Positions 1 through 11,334 of a stretch of DNA of 64,000 nucleotides are shown in pieces. The notes under the pieces were generated by a model, which was given only the letters and a program-made list of their open reading frames with translations, made no database searches and was not told where the DNA came from. A program made the translations under genes and the position numbers. The stretch is from Craspedostauros australis (Eukaryota; Bacillariophyta; Bacillariophyceae; Mastogloiales; Achnanthaceae): positions 186,001-250,000 of the forward strand of contig JAMXDE010000055.1 in NCBI GenBank assembly GCA_026770025.1, given 5' to 3'. Positions within the stretch are counted from its first letter, which is position 1. Each line of letters opens with the position of its first letter.

Positions 1-3000
1 AGTCGATGAACATGCCGAGCAGTCTACACGTGTGGGACATAGATTGGACCGCAATGAAGCTTCTTGCTCTCTCTGTCTCTGCCATACGACTATGACATGC
101 GTAGCTTGGATGACACTCGTAGCCACAGGCAATCGGCAGATTCAAAGCAAACGAACCGCATCCCACGCCCTTTGGGATGAATGCGCCAACCAAGTTGATC
201 ATGAAGAGCGGCACCGTGGAGGGAGTTGGGCCGAGGCGAGCTGAGTTGGATTGATTTGCAGATTGACCACCGGAGCAAATGCAAGTAGAGTAGACGCGGC
301 GAAGGTGATGCATGGTGCGGCGATCAGCATGGCGTACGAGGTATTCAGGACAATCGAGTGTCGATCCACGCACACCGAAGCACCAGCAGCCTTATGGAGG
401 AATGGCACAAGTACGAGCTATCCTACGTGCATAGTAGGAGTGCATGTGATCGATTGTTGCTGCGTTGGACTTGAGAGTGAGCCTGAACATGAGTGTGGGT
501 GTGGGCAGATTCGACAATACGGGCGACCAGCGGGTCTTCCTCTTTGAATGAGCGGTTCGTTTGCTCCAATGGAAAAGGTTGCTCAACGCAGTTCCATACG
601 AGTACAAGTATGCTGGATGATGGGCCCTCTGTAGATCGTAATATTCTATAGGATAGGTGTGTATGTTATGATAGTAATAGCATGGTGCTCTTCCTCCTCC
701 TTCGCACGAGTATGAACGAGTAATCTTTTTGGAATTTGGTGGAATTTGTGGAGAGGCGACAATCATCCATCCCAATCCGCTTGCAATGGTGCAGCACGGT
801 TAATAATAATGGTCCCATTGTTACTCCACGAAAGCGATGGTCGCATTTCCAATACCAACGGAGAGGCACGAGGGCGTTGTGAGGGTGCCCTGTGTCCAAT
901 GGGACTCTGTCTGAAGTCCACACACGGCCTACGGCTATGACGCGAGTGCTCCATGGTAGAGTACTTTTCTTCGCCAGGAGTACGTCTCACGCAACGAGAT
1001 GGAGAGCGATTGCGGCAGAAAAGGATTGGAAGACCGCAGGTCCTCTCTCCGGCACTGGAGTGGCTCCTGAGAACAAAGCAGAGCAGATCGTGGCTCGTAC
1101 TGTTGCTGTGATAGAGAAGATGGTCGCAAGGATGTGCTTGCATCCCACGACATTCTGAACATGGCGACGAAGCGGAGCTTTTCGAGACTTTCACCTCCAT
1201 CCATCTCCATTCCGCTCATTTGTTCCAACTCCAACCTGCAAATGGCGGATGGAGCTTGGGAATTGCACGTACGAGTATAACATCCAAGCACAATTGCGGA
1301 GATGGCGCGGAAGCGAGATCGGATTGCCTTTGCGTGAACGTGATTGTTGAAGGTGTCGCGAAACGCAGAAACAAATAAATTGTCATTCAAACAAACAACG
1401 CCGTTGAGTGATGCTGTCCGCAACCCCAAGCGCACTCTCGCGTCCAGCGAACTACCCAAGGTTGGAAGAGCACGGTTGGCTCCTGAAACGAATGAGAGAG
1501 ACAGAGGGAGGATGTTGGAAGGCTCTCTCATCGTGGAGGACAGTATGTTGCACGTAGCTTGATGCATTGCAAACGCGAGTGGAACGTGGCCGACGCTTCA
1601 CAACTACGTACAACCATCCTCGTCACAATACTTCCGCAAGATCGGAGTAAAATAAAGCGCAAACGATCGCTTCTACAATTGCGCACAGGCGACAAGAGAG
1701 TTCACCATCTTGCTCCAAAGGGCACAACAGCACAAACGCGCAGCTTCACCTCTCCAACGCAACGGAGACAAAGAAGGAAACAGGCAAACCGGCAGCTCGC
1801 CAAACGTGTTCTCAAAGCGACTCGCACCCGCGCTAGCGACTGAAACTTATGTCACCGTCGTGCAATGGAAGTGTCCAATCATCACTCGCAAAAATGAGAA
1901 CCGGTCGTGTTCGTCAGCCAGCCCCCAAAAATGTGCCCCACGCGAACTTCGTGAAACAAACGCCCCACAGCGCACACATGTCTGTTTGGGGGCGTTTATT
2001 GCCGCTGGAGTGATCGCAGGTGCGTGGTTTCTTCATCACACGCACAATACGCGTACTTGCCACTTCCGGACAGCATCCACTATGCGAGTTCGTTCAGTGT
2101 GCTCAACAGCGCACCAGAAATTGACACCAATTTGACCAACATTCCCGTATTGCACGAGGCGGAGCAGTACTTTGATCTACTCTGCTCGACTCCACTGTGC
2201 TGTACTGTGGCGTAAGAACCTTGAACTCAAATGTGCCCTGTGTGATGCTTGTGTTCGTTTGCTCTGAACGGGCGATGGTATGAAACGCATACAAAAGTCG
2301 CCACTAAACGCACGAAACCGTTACTCGTGATAGACAAGAACCCCCTTTACATAACAAAAATTCAACAATATGGCCATGCGGGAGCATTTTACGTCAAGCG
2401 ACAAGAATTTTAGTACCACTCTTAGAACGGTTGGATTGGACAGAGATGGCGTAGAACCTCTGTACACGTTGTCGTAGGGAGTGATCCGAAAGCGGAAGGC
2501 AAGCCTAATTCTGATGCAACTCGTGTTCCAAAAGGGAGAAAATGGAAAACCGATCGTGTTTAAAGAGTTCTGTTTCGCACTTAGGAGATATGGGAAGCCG
2601 TATGTACTCGGGAAAAGATGGTCCCCAGGTGCCTTAAGTGCGACGCAGATGTTGTTACGCAAATGCGCGCAAGTGAAAATCGGAGACGTGACAGTAACAC
2701 TCGCTTTTGGCAAGGACACGGCGAAATTCAAGCAGGACAGAAGGCGCAGAAACTGCATGAACAGTGCCCCCCTATCACGCGTGCATGAACGAACCAAACA
2801 ACACGGACAGCACAACCGGCACAACCAAGAGCAAAGACAGGAGCGACAAGAACAACAACAAGGCGGAGAATGCTGTCGTCAGCGGGCGAGGTGGTACTGA
2901 TACACACGCATGCAGAGACAAGACGACAACACCGCGTGATACAACACGGATGGCGACAAGCCACAACCACGAAAGGATAACATCACGGGCGGTAACATTG

Positions 3001-4323
3001 GTTAACATCGGTCAAATTGGAAACAGCGTCAACAACGGTGACAGCGCCCACAAGACCAGAAGTGAGCGTTCCAGTTGCACGCTCGCTCGCACGCACAAAC
3101 ACAAGGACGCGCACGAGTAGAAGAAAAACAAGAACTGTGAGCGAACACGACGAACAGCGACGGAAGACCACAAAAGAAATCGTTAGCACCCAAATCACGA
3201 CAAATCAAACACACAGCAAAGTGAAAAAGAAGGAAGGAGAGATCGCCTGAGCGGATCGGGCCAAATCCCCACACCACTCATCGTCGCAGACCACATTCGC
3301 ACGCACACACCCACGTGAATGCGCACAACGAAGGAAGGTACGACCGTGATGAGGTCTGTTGGGTTTGTCCTTGTTGATCTATGCTAACCTGTTGCTTCCG
3401 ATCGCAACCACAATCACACAATCACCCTCAAGAGGACCTTCAACACAAACAAACTGGACAAGAAAGAAAGTCCACATTCACAAACATCCTCATATTCATA
3501 CTCACGTATCATACATACTCTGCTGCTGTACTGCTGTACTGCTCCACCCAATCGTACGACCAAGACTCTGCTCTACTCAACTTCACTCCACACCTTCATC
3601 GCTTGGCTTCAATCGCAATCCCACGGCAGAGCAAGATCAACAGGCCCACTCGCAGCAACGTTCCATAACAACAGCACACAACAACAGCACAGACTCTGAA
3701 ACAGTTGAAGGTAAGCCAACAAGGAAGCAGGCATTCAAGGAAGCAAGGAAGGAAACAAACCTGAATTGAGAGCAAGAACCAGCAAACAACACCATTCTTG
3801 ACTTGCGACATGCAACAACTTGCTGCTGCTGATCTCCGTGGTTTCGATTCTGCTCTGTTCTCGTCAGCACATCCGCGTGGTTCGGATCGGATGGTCGGAG
3901 ATGGCAAATGAATGGTGCGCGAGCGACCAACTTCTGCCGTTGGCTTCACTGACAGCAGCAATGGGCGTGGCAGCCACTGATTCAGCCAAGTCCCTGAAGA
4001 ACTGTTTCTCCTGCGCATGACTTGGTCGGTCGGTAGCACCTTCACATGCTGTGCGCTCCCTCCCCTTCTCCGCCCAGACCTATGTCTGGGCCTCTGCCAC
4101 GGCGTCCAGCACTCGCCCATTAGATACGGATACAAATGTGACCATTCCTAGCTCGCATGGTCCTGTGCCATGACACAATCTGGAGCAAGTACTGCAATTG
4201 TAACTCACCCTTCGCGTACCTTCTCTATCCATCGCTCTGGCCTCCTCCTCCGGTTGATGATCGTTGATGGTCGTCTATGATTGCCAACCTGCAGGACTCT
4301 TCGCATAAATCCACTTTCGGGGA
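1..4323. other. 4.3-kb region without a supported gene
   Basis: No reading frame here has a recognisable domain or a convincing exon structure. The longest open stretch (935-1567, minus, 210 residues) has no familiar motif. Two tracts, about 2760-3130 and 3370-3760, are strongly depleted in T on the plus strand; the second may be the leader of the gene starting at 4324. A stretch at 2340-2760 looks faintly protein-like but is broken in every frame. Copies of a TACGAGTA-like motif occur near 597, 705 and 1270. Confidence 0.5.
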
Positions 4324-7300
4324 ATGACGGATCTGACTCTTCCATCATCAGCGCTGAGTGATACTCGTACCAACCCATTCGTCATCAACACTGTACCGAT
4401 AGCTGGTGCTGTCTCTAGCTCTAGCTCTGGTGGCGCTAACCTCAACACGAGTATCAACACAATCATGAATTCCAACATGAATCACAGCAGCGGCAATGGC
4501 GGCAACGGCAGCAATGGCGGTGGTGGCGGCAACCCCAACATGAACAGGAACAGAAACATTGGCAACAACAGCCGAAGCGGCAACAACAACAACAACGGCG
4601 GACAAGGCAACAACTTCAATACCAACCTCGGCAACTCGCTGCAGACCTCCTTGGGAATGGGAGCGGGTGCTGGCCTTGGAGCCGGAGTCGGTGCTGCTGC
4701 CGGTGGCGTCGGCAACAACGGAGGCGTCGGGCGTCGCGTGACCATCGGCGGAATGAACACCTCGATGGTCGCACCACCATCCAACACACCAAGCTCCTCT
4801 GCAATGGGGAACGCAGCAGGGACGTCTTCTGGAGCCGGCGGCAACGGAGGTGGAGCTGGCAGACGCCCAAGCCTCGGCTTCGATGCTGCCGCTCTCAACG
4901 AGCTCTTCATGAGAAGGAACTCGGGCTTCGGACCGGCTGCTGGCGGCGCCGGACCAGCCGATCCTCTCAGCGGTTTGGCCGCAGTCAGGCGGTCCAGCGG
5001 ATTCGCTGACTTTGACATGCTGGCGGCTCGCAGGGATTCCATCTTGGGTGGCGGCATGGCAACGGCAGGTCTCGCAGGGCCGGCTGGTGTCTCGGTTGGT
5101 CGCAGGGACTCGCTTCTCGGCAACGCAGGAGGGGGCATGGATCGCAGGAACTCCCTGGATTCCACAACTGCTGTCATCGATGCTGCCATCATGGACCTCA
5201 CGCGCAGACGTCTGTCCATGGCCATGGGAACCACACCGGCCATGGGCGGTGCCGGCGGAGGCGCTGCTGCTGCGGACTTCAACAACCCATCAGCATTCGC
5301 TCCGACGGACCAGATGATGGCCGCGGCAGCAGCGGGCTTTCCAATGGGCGGCTTCGGCCCGGGATCTCTCCTGGGAGGTGCCCACAACCACCACCCGGGC
5401 AACAACGCGGGAAACGCAGGCGCAGGAGTCAACATGAACAACAACATGGCATCGTTCGGTCGCAACCCAGGCGCACCCAGCGCATCCGCCGTCAACGCCA
5501 TCACGGCGCAGCAACAGCAGATGCACGAGCTGCAGCGTGAGCTCGACCGCCGCAAGAAGCAGCTCGAGATGGAGCACCAGCAGATCCTGCGTGGCATCGA
5601 AGAGGGCAAGATGGCGATGACGCAGCTGCAGCAGAACCTCGCCAGCAAGGTCAACAATACCCTCGGAGCCCAACAGTTCCCCAACGCGCAAGGCCATCCC
5701 TTGCTCATGGGACGATCAGGAGCGGCGGTCGCAGGCGGCGGCGGTGCTGGTGCAGGCATGGGTGCCATGCAAACAGGTGGAAACATGACGTCCGTTCCAC
5801 CAGGCTGGTTTGTCTGCCAATGCTGCAACAACAAGGCCTTCCCCTCTCAGGAGGAGGCCTTCGCTCATGAGTCAGTCTGCGTTGGGCAGCTGCGCAACAA
5901 CATGTTCGGTGGCATGAACGCCAACAACGGAAACGCTGCCAACAATGCCGTCCACGGAATGAACAACTTCAGCAACCTGGCCAACAACAACGCCCTCAAC
6001 CCCGCAGCGCTCGGTGGTCTTGATGCTGATCTGGCAGCCTTCATGAACGCCAATGGAAGCACCATGAGCAACGCTGCCGCAATGGGACTGGCCAACACGG
6101 CTCCCAACACAATCACGCCAGTCAGCCCCAAGCGTCGGTTGTCCCTGGACACATCCGCGGGAAGCCGCCGCGATGCCCCGCGCAAGCTGTCCACAGGACC
6201 ATTCATCGACATGAAGCAGCCACAGCCGTTGTCGATGAGCTCCGATCGGGACTGGTTGACGCCCTTGCACTGCTTCGTTCGCCGTCACTGCGTGGAGATT
6301 TTCACGGCATCGGCCAAGCACGTCGCAGCGCCATCCAAGGGCAAGCGAAAGCCAATTCAGGTGGGACAGGTCGGCATCCGCTGTCCGCATTGTCACTCCC
6401 GTGATGACTCCAGGTCCTGCGAGCGAGGAAGTGTCTACTACCGTAAGTCCTTATCGTCTTCAGCCGGACCACCATGCATTGCGATACATGCAATACTCGT
6501 ACTGTGTCTGCATGTATTGTCATGTGTTATCAGGGGTACTTCTTTGCTTTCCTACTCGTACCATCACACTCACCAACACCAACAACCTTTCTGCCTCTTC
6601 GCGCCTGCCAACACATCGTAACCAAACACACACACAAACACATGGCATTGCACCATACTCTCCTGTGCCCCACAGCAACGAGCATTGCCAGCATCTACAA
6701 CGCCACCATGAACCTGTTGCAAAGACATTTGCACTGCTGCTCGTCGGTGCCGGAAGACATCATGCAACGGTACGAAACCCTCAAGGCTGACGATGCCAGG
6801 TCCGGAACCTCCAAGAGATACTGGGTGGACTCGGCACGCAGCCTTGGACTCGTGGACACCGCCAGCGGCATCCGCTTCTCGGCATGCACGCCTCCGCAAA
6901 TACCAAACCTCTCCAAGCAGCAGGCGTCCATCGAGAACTTCGATGCTGTCAGACGCAACTCCAACGATTTCTTCTCATCCAACAGCAACGCCATCACCAA
7001 CGTGCCAGCAAACAGGGGCAAGGGCGGCAATGCATCGTCGTCCCAAGCAGCCGCGGCTGACTCCGATTCCAGCATCCCGCAGACAGAGCGCAACATGACG
7101 CAATCCGCACCGCTCATCACAGGAGAGGACGAGCCCTACGCCACCTCGTTCTCCTTCCACCTACTCAGCCAGATGCAGCCGTGCAAGTTCACAGAAGCAG
7201 ATCGGTTGGGCAAGCGCAAGGGATTGCCGCAGGGCTTCCCTGGCCTCGCCTGCCGTCACTGCTTCGGCGGTTTCGGTTCGGGTCGCTTCTTTCCCTCCAG

Positions 7301-7742
7301 CATCAAGACGCTGTCGGACACGTCCAAGACCCTCAACGTGCTTCACAACCACATGATGCGCTGCAGAAAGTGCCCGCAGGAGGTTCGCGGGACCCTGGAG
7401 AAGCTGCGCACGACGCATGACGAGGAGCGCGCCAAGATGAAATTCGGCAGCCAGAAGGCCTTCTTCGCCCGCATTTGGGACCGTCTCCACGGAACCACCA
7501 GCGGATCGGCGCCTGCGCGATCCCTCAAGCGCACCTTGCAGCACAATGCACAACTCAAGGCTGCAGCAGCTGCTGCGGCGGCAGCAAACGCCATGCCAAA
7601 CATCGATCCGCGGGCCGCCCTCATGCACCAATTCCAGCAACAACAGCAGCAGCAGGCTGGGCAGATGCCAAACGCAGCCATGCTGGATGCCTTGACCATG
7701 CACCAGCTGCAACAGGAGGCCAAGCGTCGCCGCATGTCTTAA
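4324..7742 (+). CDS. Large low-complexity protein with a C2HC finger and a duplicated Cys/His domain; family not recognised
   Basis: Two exons, 4324-6442 and 6676-7742 (intron 6443-6675, GTAAGT...CAG), give 1061 residues. The first 480 residues are rich in Asn, Gly, Ala and Met and carry repeated RRxS sites. Residues 498-519 form a C-x2-C-x13-H-x3-C finger. A domain at about 640-760 has W-L-T-P-L-H-C-F-V, then R-C-P-H-C (687-690), then Y-Y-P-x-S-I and a His...Cys pair. A second copy at about 861-950 repeats the order: C-R-H-C (899-902), F-F-P-S-S-I, then H...C...C-P. The shared Cys-x2-Cys...His...Cys pattern suggests zinc binding. A Gln-rich segment before the first domain (AQQQQMHELQRELDRRKKQ) should form a coiled coil. 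The basic C-terminus (KRRR) may be a nuclear signal. I do not recognise a named family; a regulatory role is inference only. The start is the first ATG of the open frame. Confidence 0.85.
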
Positions 7743-8547
7743 TCTCTTGGTATCCCACGCGACGGGTGCAGCCCGGTGGACGAAAGGATGGATGAATTAA
7801 GAAGTGCATGAAATGGAAGATCCAGGCGATGAATCAAAACACAAAGCATGCGCACGGCACAGCATACCACAGTCTGCATGTATTTAACCATCGAAACAAG
7901 CACGGATGTGTGATCACAGAGAAAACGAAAAAAGGGGAAGAAAGAGTTGAATGCTCGTGGCTATGCTCACACCATACATATCAAGCATAAAGCAATGCGT
8001 ACAATAGTATCCAGTCAAGTTTTGCTCATCTTTCCCATTCAACTTGTTGCTGATGTTGGGGGGTGTTGCGAAGTAGGATGAGGATGGTATTGAATGGTAT
8101 GGTACGACATAGGACTTGGTGTGTTGCGCATGGATCGCCTTGAGTGAGCCGTTCCATGAACGAACACCGTCTTGTCGCCAATGCGAGGCCGAAACGTGAT
8201 GAACACATCGCTCAACTCCATCCCAAGAACACCAAATGACCTGGCTGGCGCTGTGTCATGACCGTTACGAACGTTACCCTCTTCAAATCAACTGTTCTCT
8301 TTGAGTATTATATACAATAAACGTGCGATCGCCGCAGCTCCCACGATTCATCTCTTCGTTTCGTTGTCCTGTCCATTCTCATCGTTAATCGTCCCGTCCT
8401 GTCCCGTCGTGCCTCATTGGATGAGGATGGTACTCACATGGTCCATCCAGACGTATCAACATCAGGAATCACATGTGGATTGGTGCTGCACTCGCTCTAC
8501 TGTACAAGCTTGCATTATCGAACAACGCCTTGTGGCATATGCCTTCT
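7743..8547. other. Convergent intergenic region, no gene seen
   Basis: Lies between the 3' ends of the Cys/His-domain gene and the first sulfhydryl oxidase gene. It holds a TGGTATGGTACGA stretch near 8095 and an AT-rich TATTATATACAATAAA stretch near 8306. No open frame is supported. Confidence 0.5.
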
Positions 8548-10693
8548 CTAAACCTCCACCTTCTTGTGACGACCTGTGCGTTTCAGATGGGCCTTCTTCC
8601 TGTACCAATAAACAGCGACAACGAATGCGCTGGTCACGATGGCAACGCCGACGTGCAGCAGAAATCGCCTCTCCTCGTCGGCCTGGAACTCCTTCTCGGC
8701 TTCGATGCCGCCTTCTCGCAGTTCCCTCCTCAGCTGCGTCGTCAGGTCATCATCCGGCCAGTAGGTCATGCGCAGGTACTTGACGATCATTTCGGGATCC
8801 CACCGCCCGTCGGGATGCCAGCATGCCGCGCAATCCAGCCGCGATGGCCACAGAACGCTGATCTCTTCTTCGCCCGTCACGGAGCGATGCTCCCTCTCGG
8901 CTCGTTCATGCAGCAGCCTCGTGTTGACGGCGTTGTGCGTTTCGAAGAGCCACAGCGGGAATTCCTCCCAATCCAGCGAGTTGCCCACGTTCTCGATGAG
9001 ACGGTTGCAACGATCCAACCCGCAGCTATCGTACGCATGCACGAAGTTGATGCGGCACACCTCGCAACCGAAGAAGAGCTCGATGTAATCCCGCAGCGTG
9101 TCGCCGAACTCCTCGGGGCGGAAGAACATCCAATCGTCGTCGCCGACGATGTTCTTGTTGAAGACGACCATGCCGATGGACATGATATGGAAGAGCTGCC
9201 ACAGGCCGCAGGTGTAGCCGGCGTAGGGATCCCCGCGCGAACAGGCCTTGCTCCATTGCTTGCGCTTGGGCGGGTACTTGTCGACGATGCTGAGGAGGTT
9301 CTCCTCGCTCTCGACGGCGAAGTCGAGGTTGTCCTTGATGTCAGAGACCATGTTCTGCAGTCCCCACGTCGGTGGCAGGCTGCCCTGCGCCTGGATGATC
9401 CATTTGGAGAAGACCTCCTTGGTGCGGTTGAAGAGGCCGTGATCAGCGTTGCTGTTGGTGCTGAAGATGCCGTTGCGCATGGCGTAGTCGAAGCTGAGGT
9501 AAGCGTCGTTGTAGATGTCGGCCTTGGTGCGCGGCAGGTAGTACCGTTCCGTCGGCGATGATGCCAGCAACGCGTTGCCATGCTTCTTCCTGTCCTTCAG
9601 CTGCTCCTGATCCTGCAGGGCCTCGAGCTCGTCCGATATCTGGTGCTCCATCTCATCATCGAGGTTGACGCCGACCATGCGCAGGACGTGGAAGGGATGC
9701 AGCTCGTAGTGGTTGATGAACTTGCCGGTGGTGGAGTGTGGTGGAAAGAGCTTGATCCTGGGATAACCCGTGATGTTCTGGTGCCGGCACAGGTGTTTGT
9801 GCGGCGTGCATGACACGGCGTATATGCGAAGGTCGACGTCGTACTTCTGCGCCATCTGTTCTATCGTCTTGGAGATCGCGATGAAGTTGGGACGGAACTT
9901 TTGGCAGTGCTGCATGTGATATGATGTGTGCATGTGGTGGATCATGGTAGAGGATGTTGGAGCATGGTAGAGGATGCAACAGCGAGGGGGAGCGGCGACC
10001 AGTGACAGGATGAACATCATGGGTCGAGTGATGGAGAGTGGAATGGGTGGAGACATGCATTCGGACGAATGAGAAAGATGGATAGATGCATGGATGGTTG
10101 ATTGAACTGAGCGGTCCATCATGCATCAATGTGCTAGCATCATGTGTGAGCATTGCTTCATATTCAAAGAACGAACTAATGCATCCGGATGTGCTCTATT
10201 CCATAATGGAGAGGCATTACGCAAGTTCGTGATGCACTGCTCCATATCATATCATATTATAGTTGTATGGTATTGTATAGTACCGTATAATAGCACTCAC
10301 CGGACACCAATGAGCGTAGAACTCCACTAGACGATATGCATCAACGTTGGCATCGTAAAGGAAGCTCGGCCAGTCATTCTTGGCCGCGTTCTCGCCAAAG
10401 ACCGCGAACTCCTTGATCGACTTTGCGTTTGGATTGCCGAGGTAGAAGTACGGGAGGTCTGGATTGGGCAGATCATCGCCATCCTCGGACGCTGCGTGCG
10501 CATAGCCATGCTGCGTTGGCTGGTGGAGGACGACGCAGAGCAGCAGCACGAGAAGGAGCCTGATCCTCGTTGTTATTGTTGTAACTGCTGCTACTGCTGT
10601 TGTTGCTGTTATTGTTGATGCAGCGGTGGGTTTCGCTGTTGTCGCTCTCTTGCGGTCATTGAGATTGAGGCATGTTGGCAGAGATGTCGTCAT
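8548..10693 (-). CDS. Quiescin-type sulfhydryl oxidase (QSOX), copy A
   Basis: QSOX enzymes put disulfides into proteins of the secretory pathway, passing electrons from a thioredoxin domain to a FAD-binding Erv/ALR domain and then to oxygen. Exons are 10693-10301 and 9909-8548 (intron 10300-9910, GTGAGT...CAG), giving 584 residues. The start is the first ATG; the frame runs a little further upstream but only to a GTG. An N-terminal hydrophobic segment (RLLLVLLLCVVL) is followed by a thioredoxin motif C130-P-H-C133, whose codons the intron separates between Pro and His. The Erv domain shows YTCGLWQLFHIMSIG, the active-site pair C413-E-V-C416 within FFGCEVC, the HN-x-VN-x-RL flavin motif, and the C-terminal C491-A-A-C494 pair. 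One membrane span lies at about 547-567, followed by a basic tail. CPHC replaces the CGHC of animal QSOX. A tandem paralogue follows at 11335-14259. Confidence 0.9.
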
Positions 10694-11334
10694 GATGATC
10701 GAGGGATGTTGCGCATCCACTCTCTCTCTCTAGACCCCGTTTATTGTCATTGGATGATCTTTCTGGATCGACAATGATTTGTGGAGTTTGGTGACTTGTG
10801 GGGTATCTTTGGTCTCTCGCACCTTGCATAGTCGTACTAGTAGTTGTGGGAAGTACTCAACTACGTGTTTGTCGTTGTAGTCGATTGTATCGGTGTGGCG
10901 TGAATGTCGGTTCGATGTTTCCAACACATATCTCATGGTTTCCACATGACCAACACCCACACGAAGAACATGGGAGAGCAGAGGAGGGTACTGTTGTACG
11001 TAGTATACTTGTACGGGCATGAGAGAGTAACGCAAGCAGAGTATGTAGGCGTACTCTTTCTAACGCATAGGTCGTTTGCATGGCCATGGCAACGGAGAGA
11101 CGCAAAGCTGAAGGGCACGTAGCACACATCACAATACCATACGACGACGATAATGCTCCGCTGCACAGTACTTGTGCAATCGTTTGCTTAATCGTCGTTC
11201 TGATCTGTTTATTCAGTCCATGCTGTTTCATTTCATACTATTTCACCCAGCTGTTCCTTGTTCCTTTGCCCAGGCTACTCAACTAACTAACCAACCAATC
11301 AACCAATTGATTGATTGATTCGTCGCCAACACGA
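10694..11334. other. Spacer between tandem sulfhydryl oxidase genes
   Basis: Holds the upstream region of copy A and the 3' flank of copy B. A (CT)n run sits at about 10720-10731. At 11283-11320, next to the end of copy B, a run of AACT/AACC/AATC tetranucleotides meets its complement (CAATCAACCAATTGATTGATT) and could fold as a hairpin. No gene seen. Confidence 0.5.

Noticed and set aside
935-1567. 210-residue minus-strand frame from a true ATG
   Set aside because: No recognisable domain, no splice partners, and overlapping frames of similar quality on the other strand; likely chance.
4482-5834. 450-residue antisense frame opposite the Asn/Gly/Ala-rich protein
   Set aside because: It is the mirror of a low-complexity coding sequence and has only Pro/Ala/Leu bias; the sense strand has a coherent two-exon gene.
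8473-9561. 362-residue plus-strand frame opposite sulfhydryl oxidase A
   Set aside because: The minus strand carries clear QSOX motifs; the plus frame has none and starts within 3' flank.
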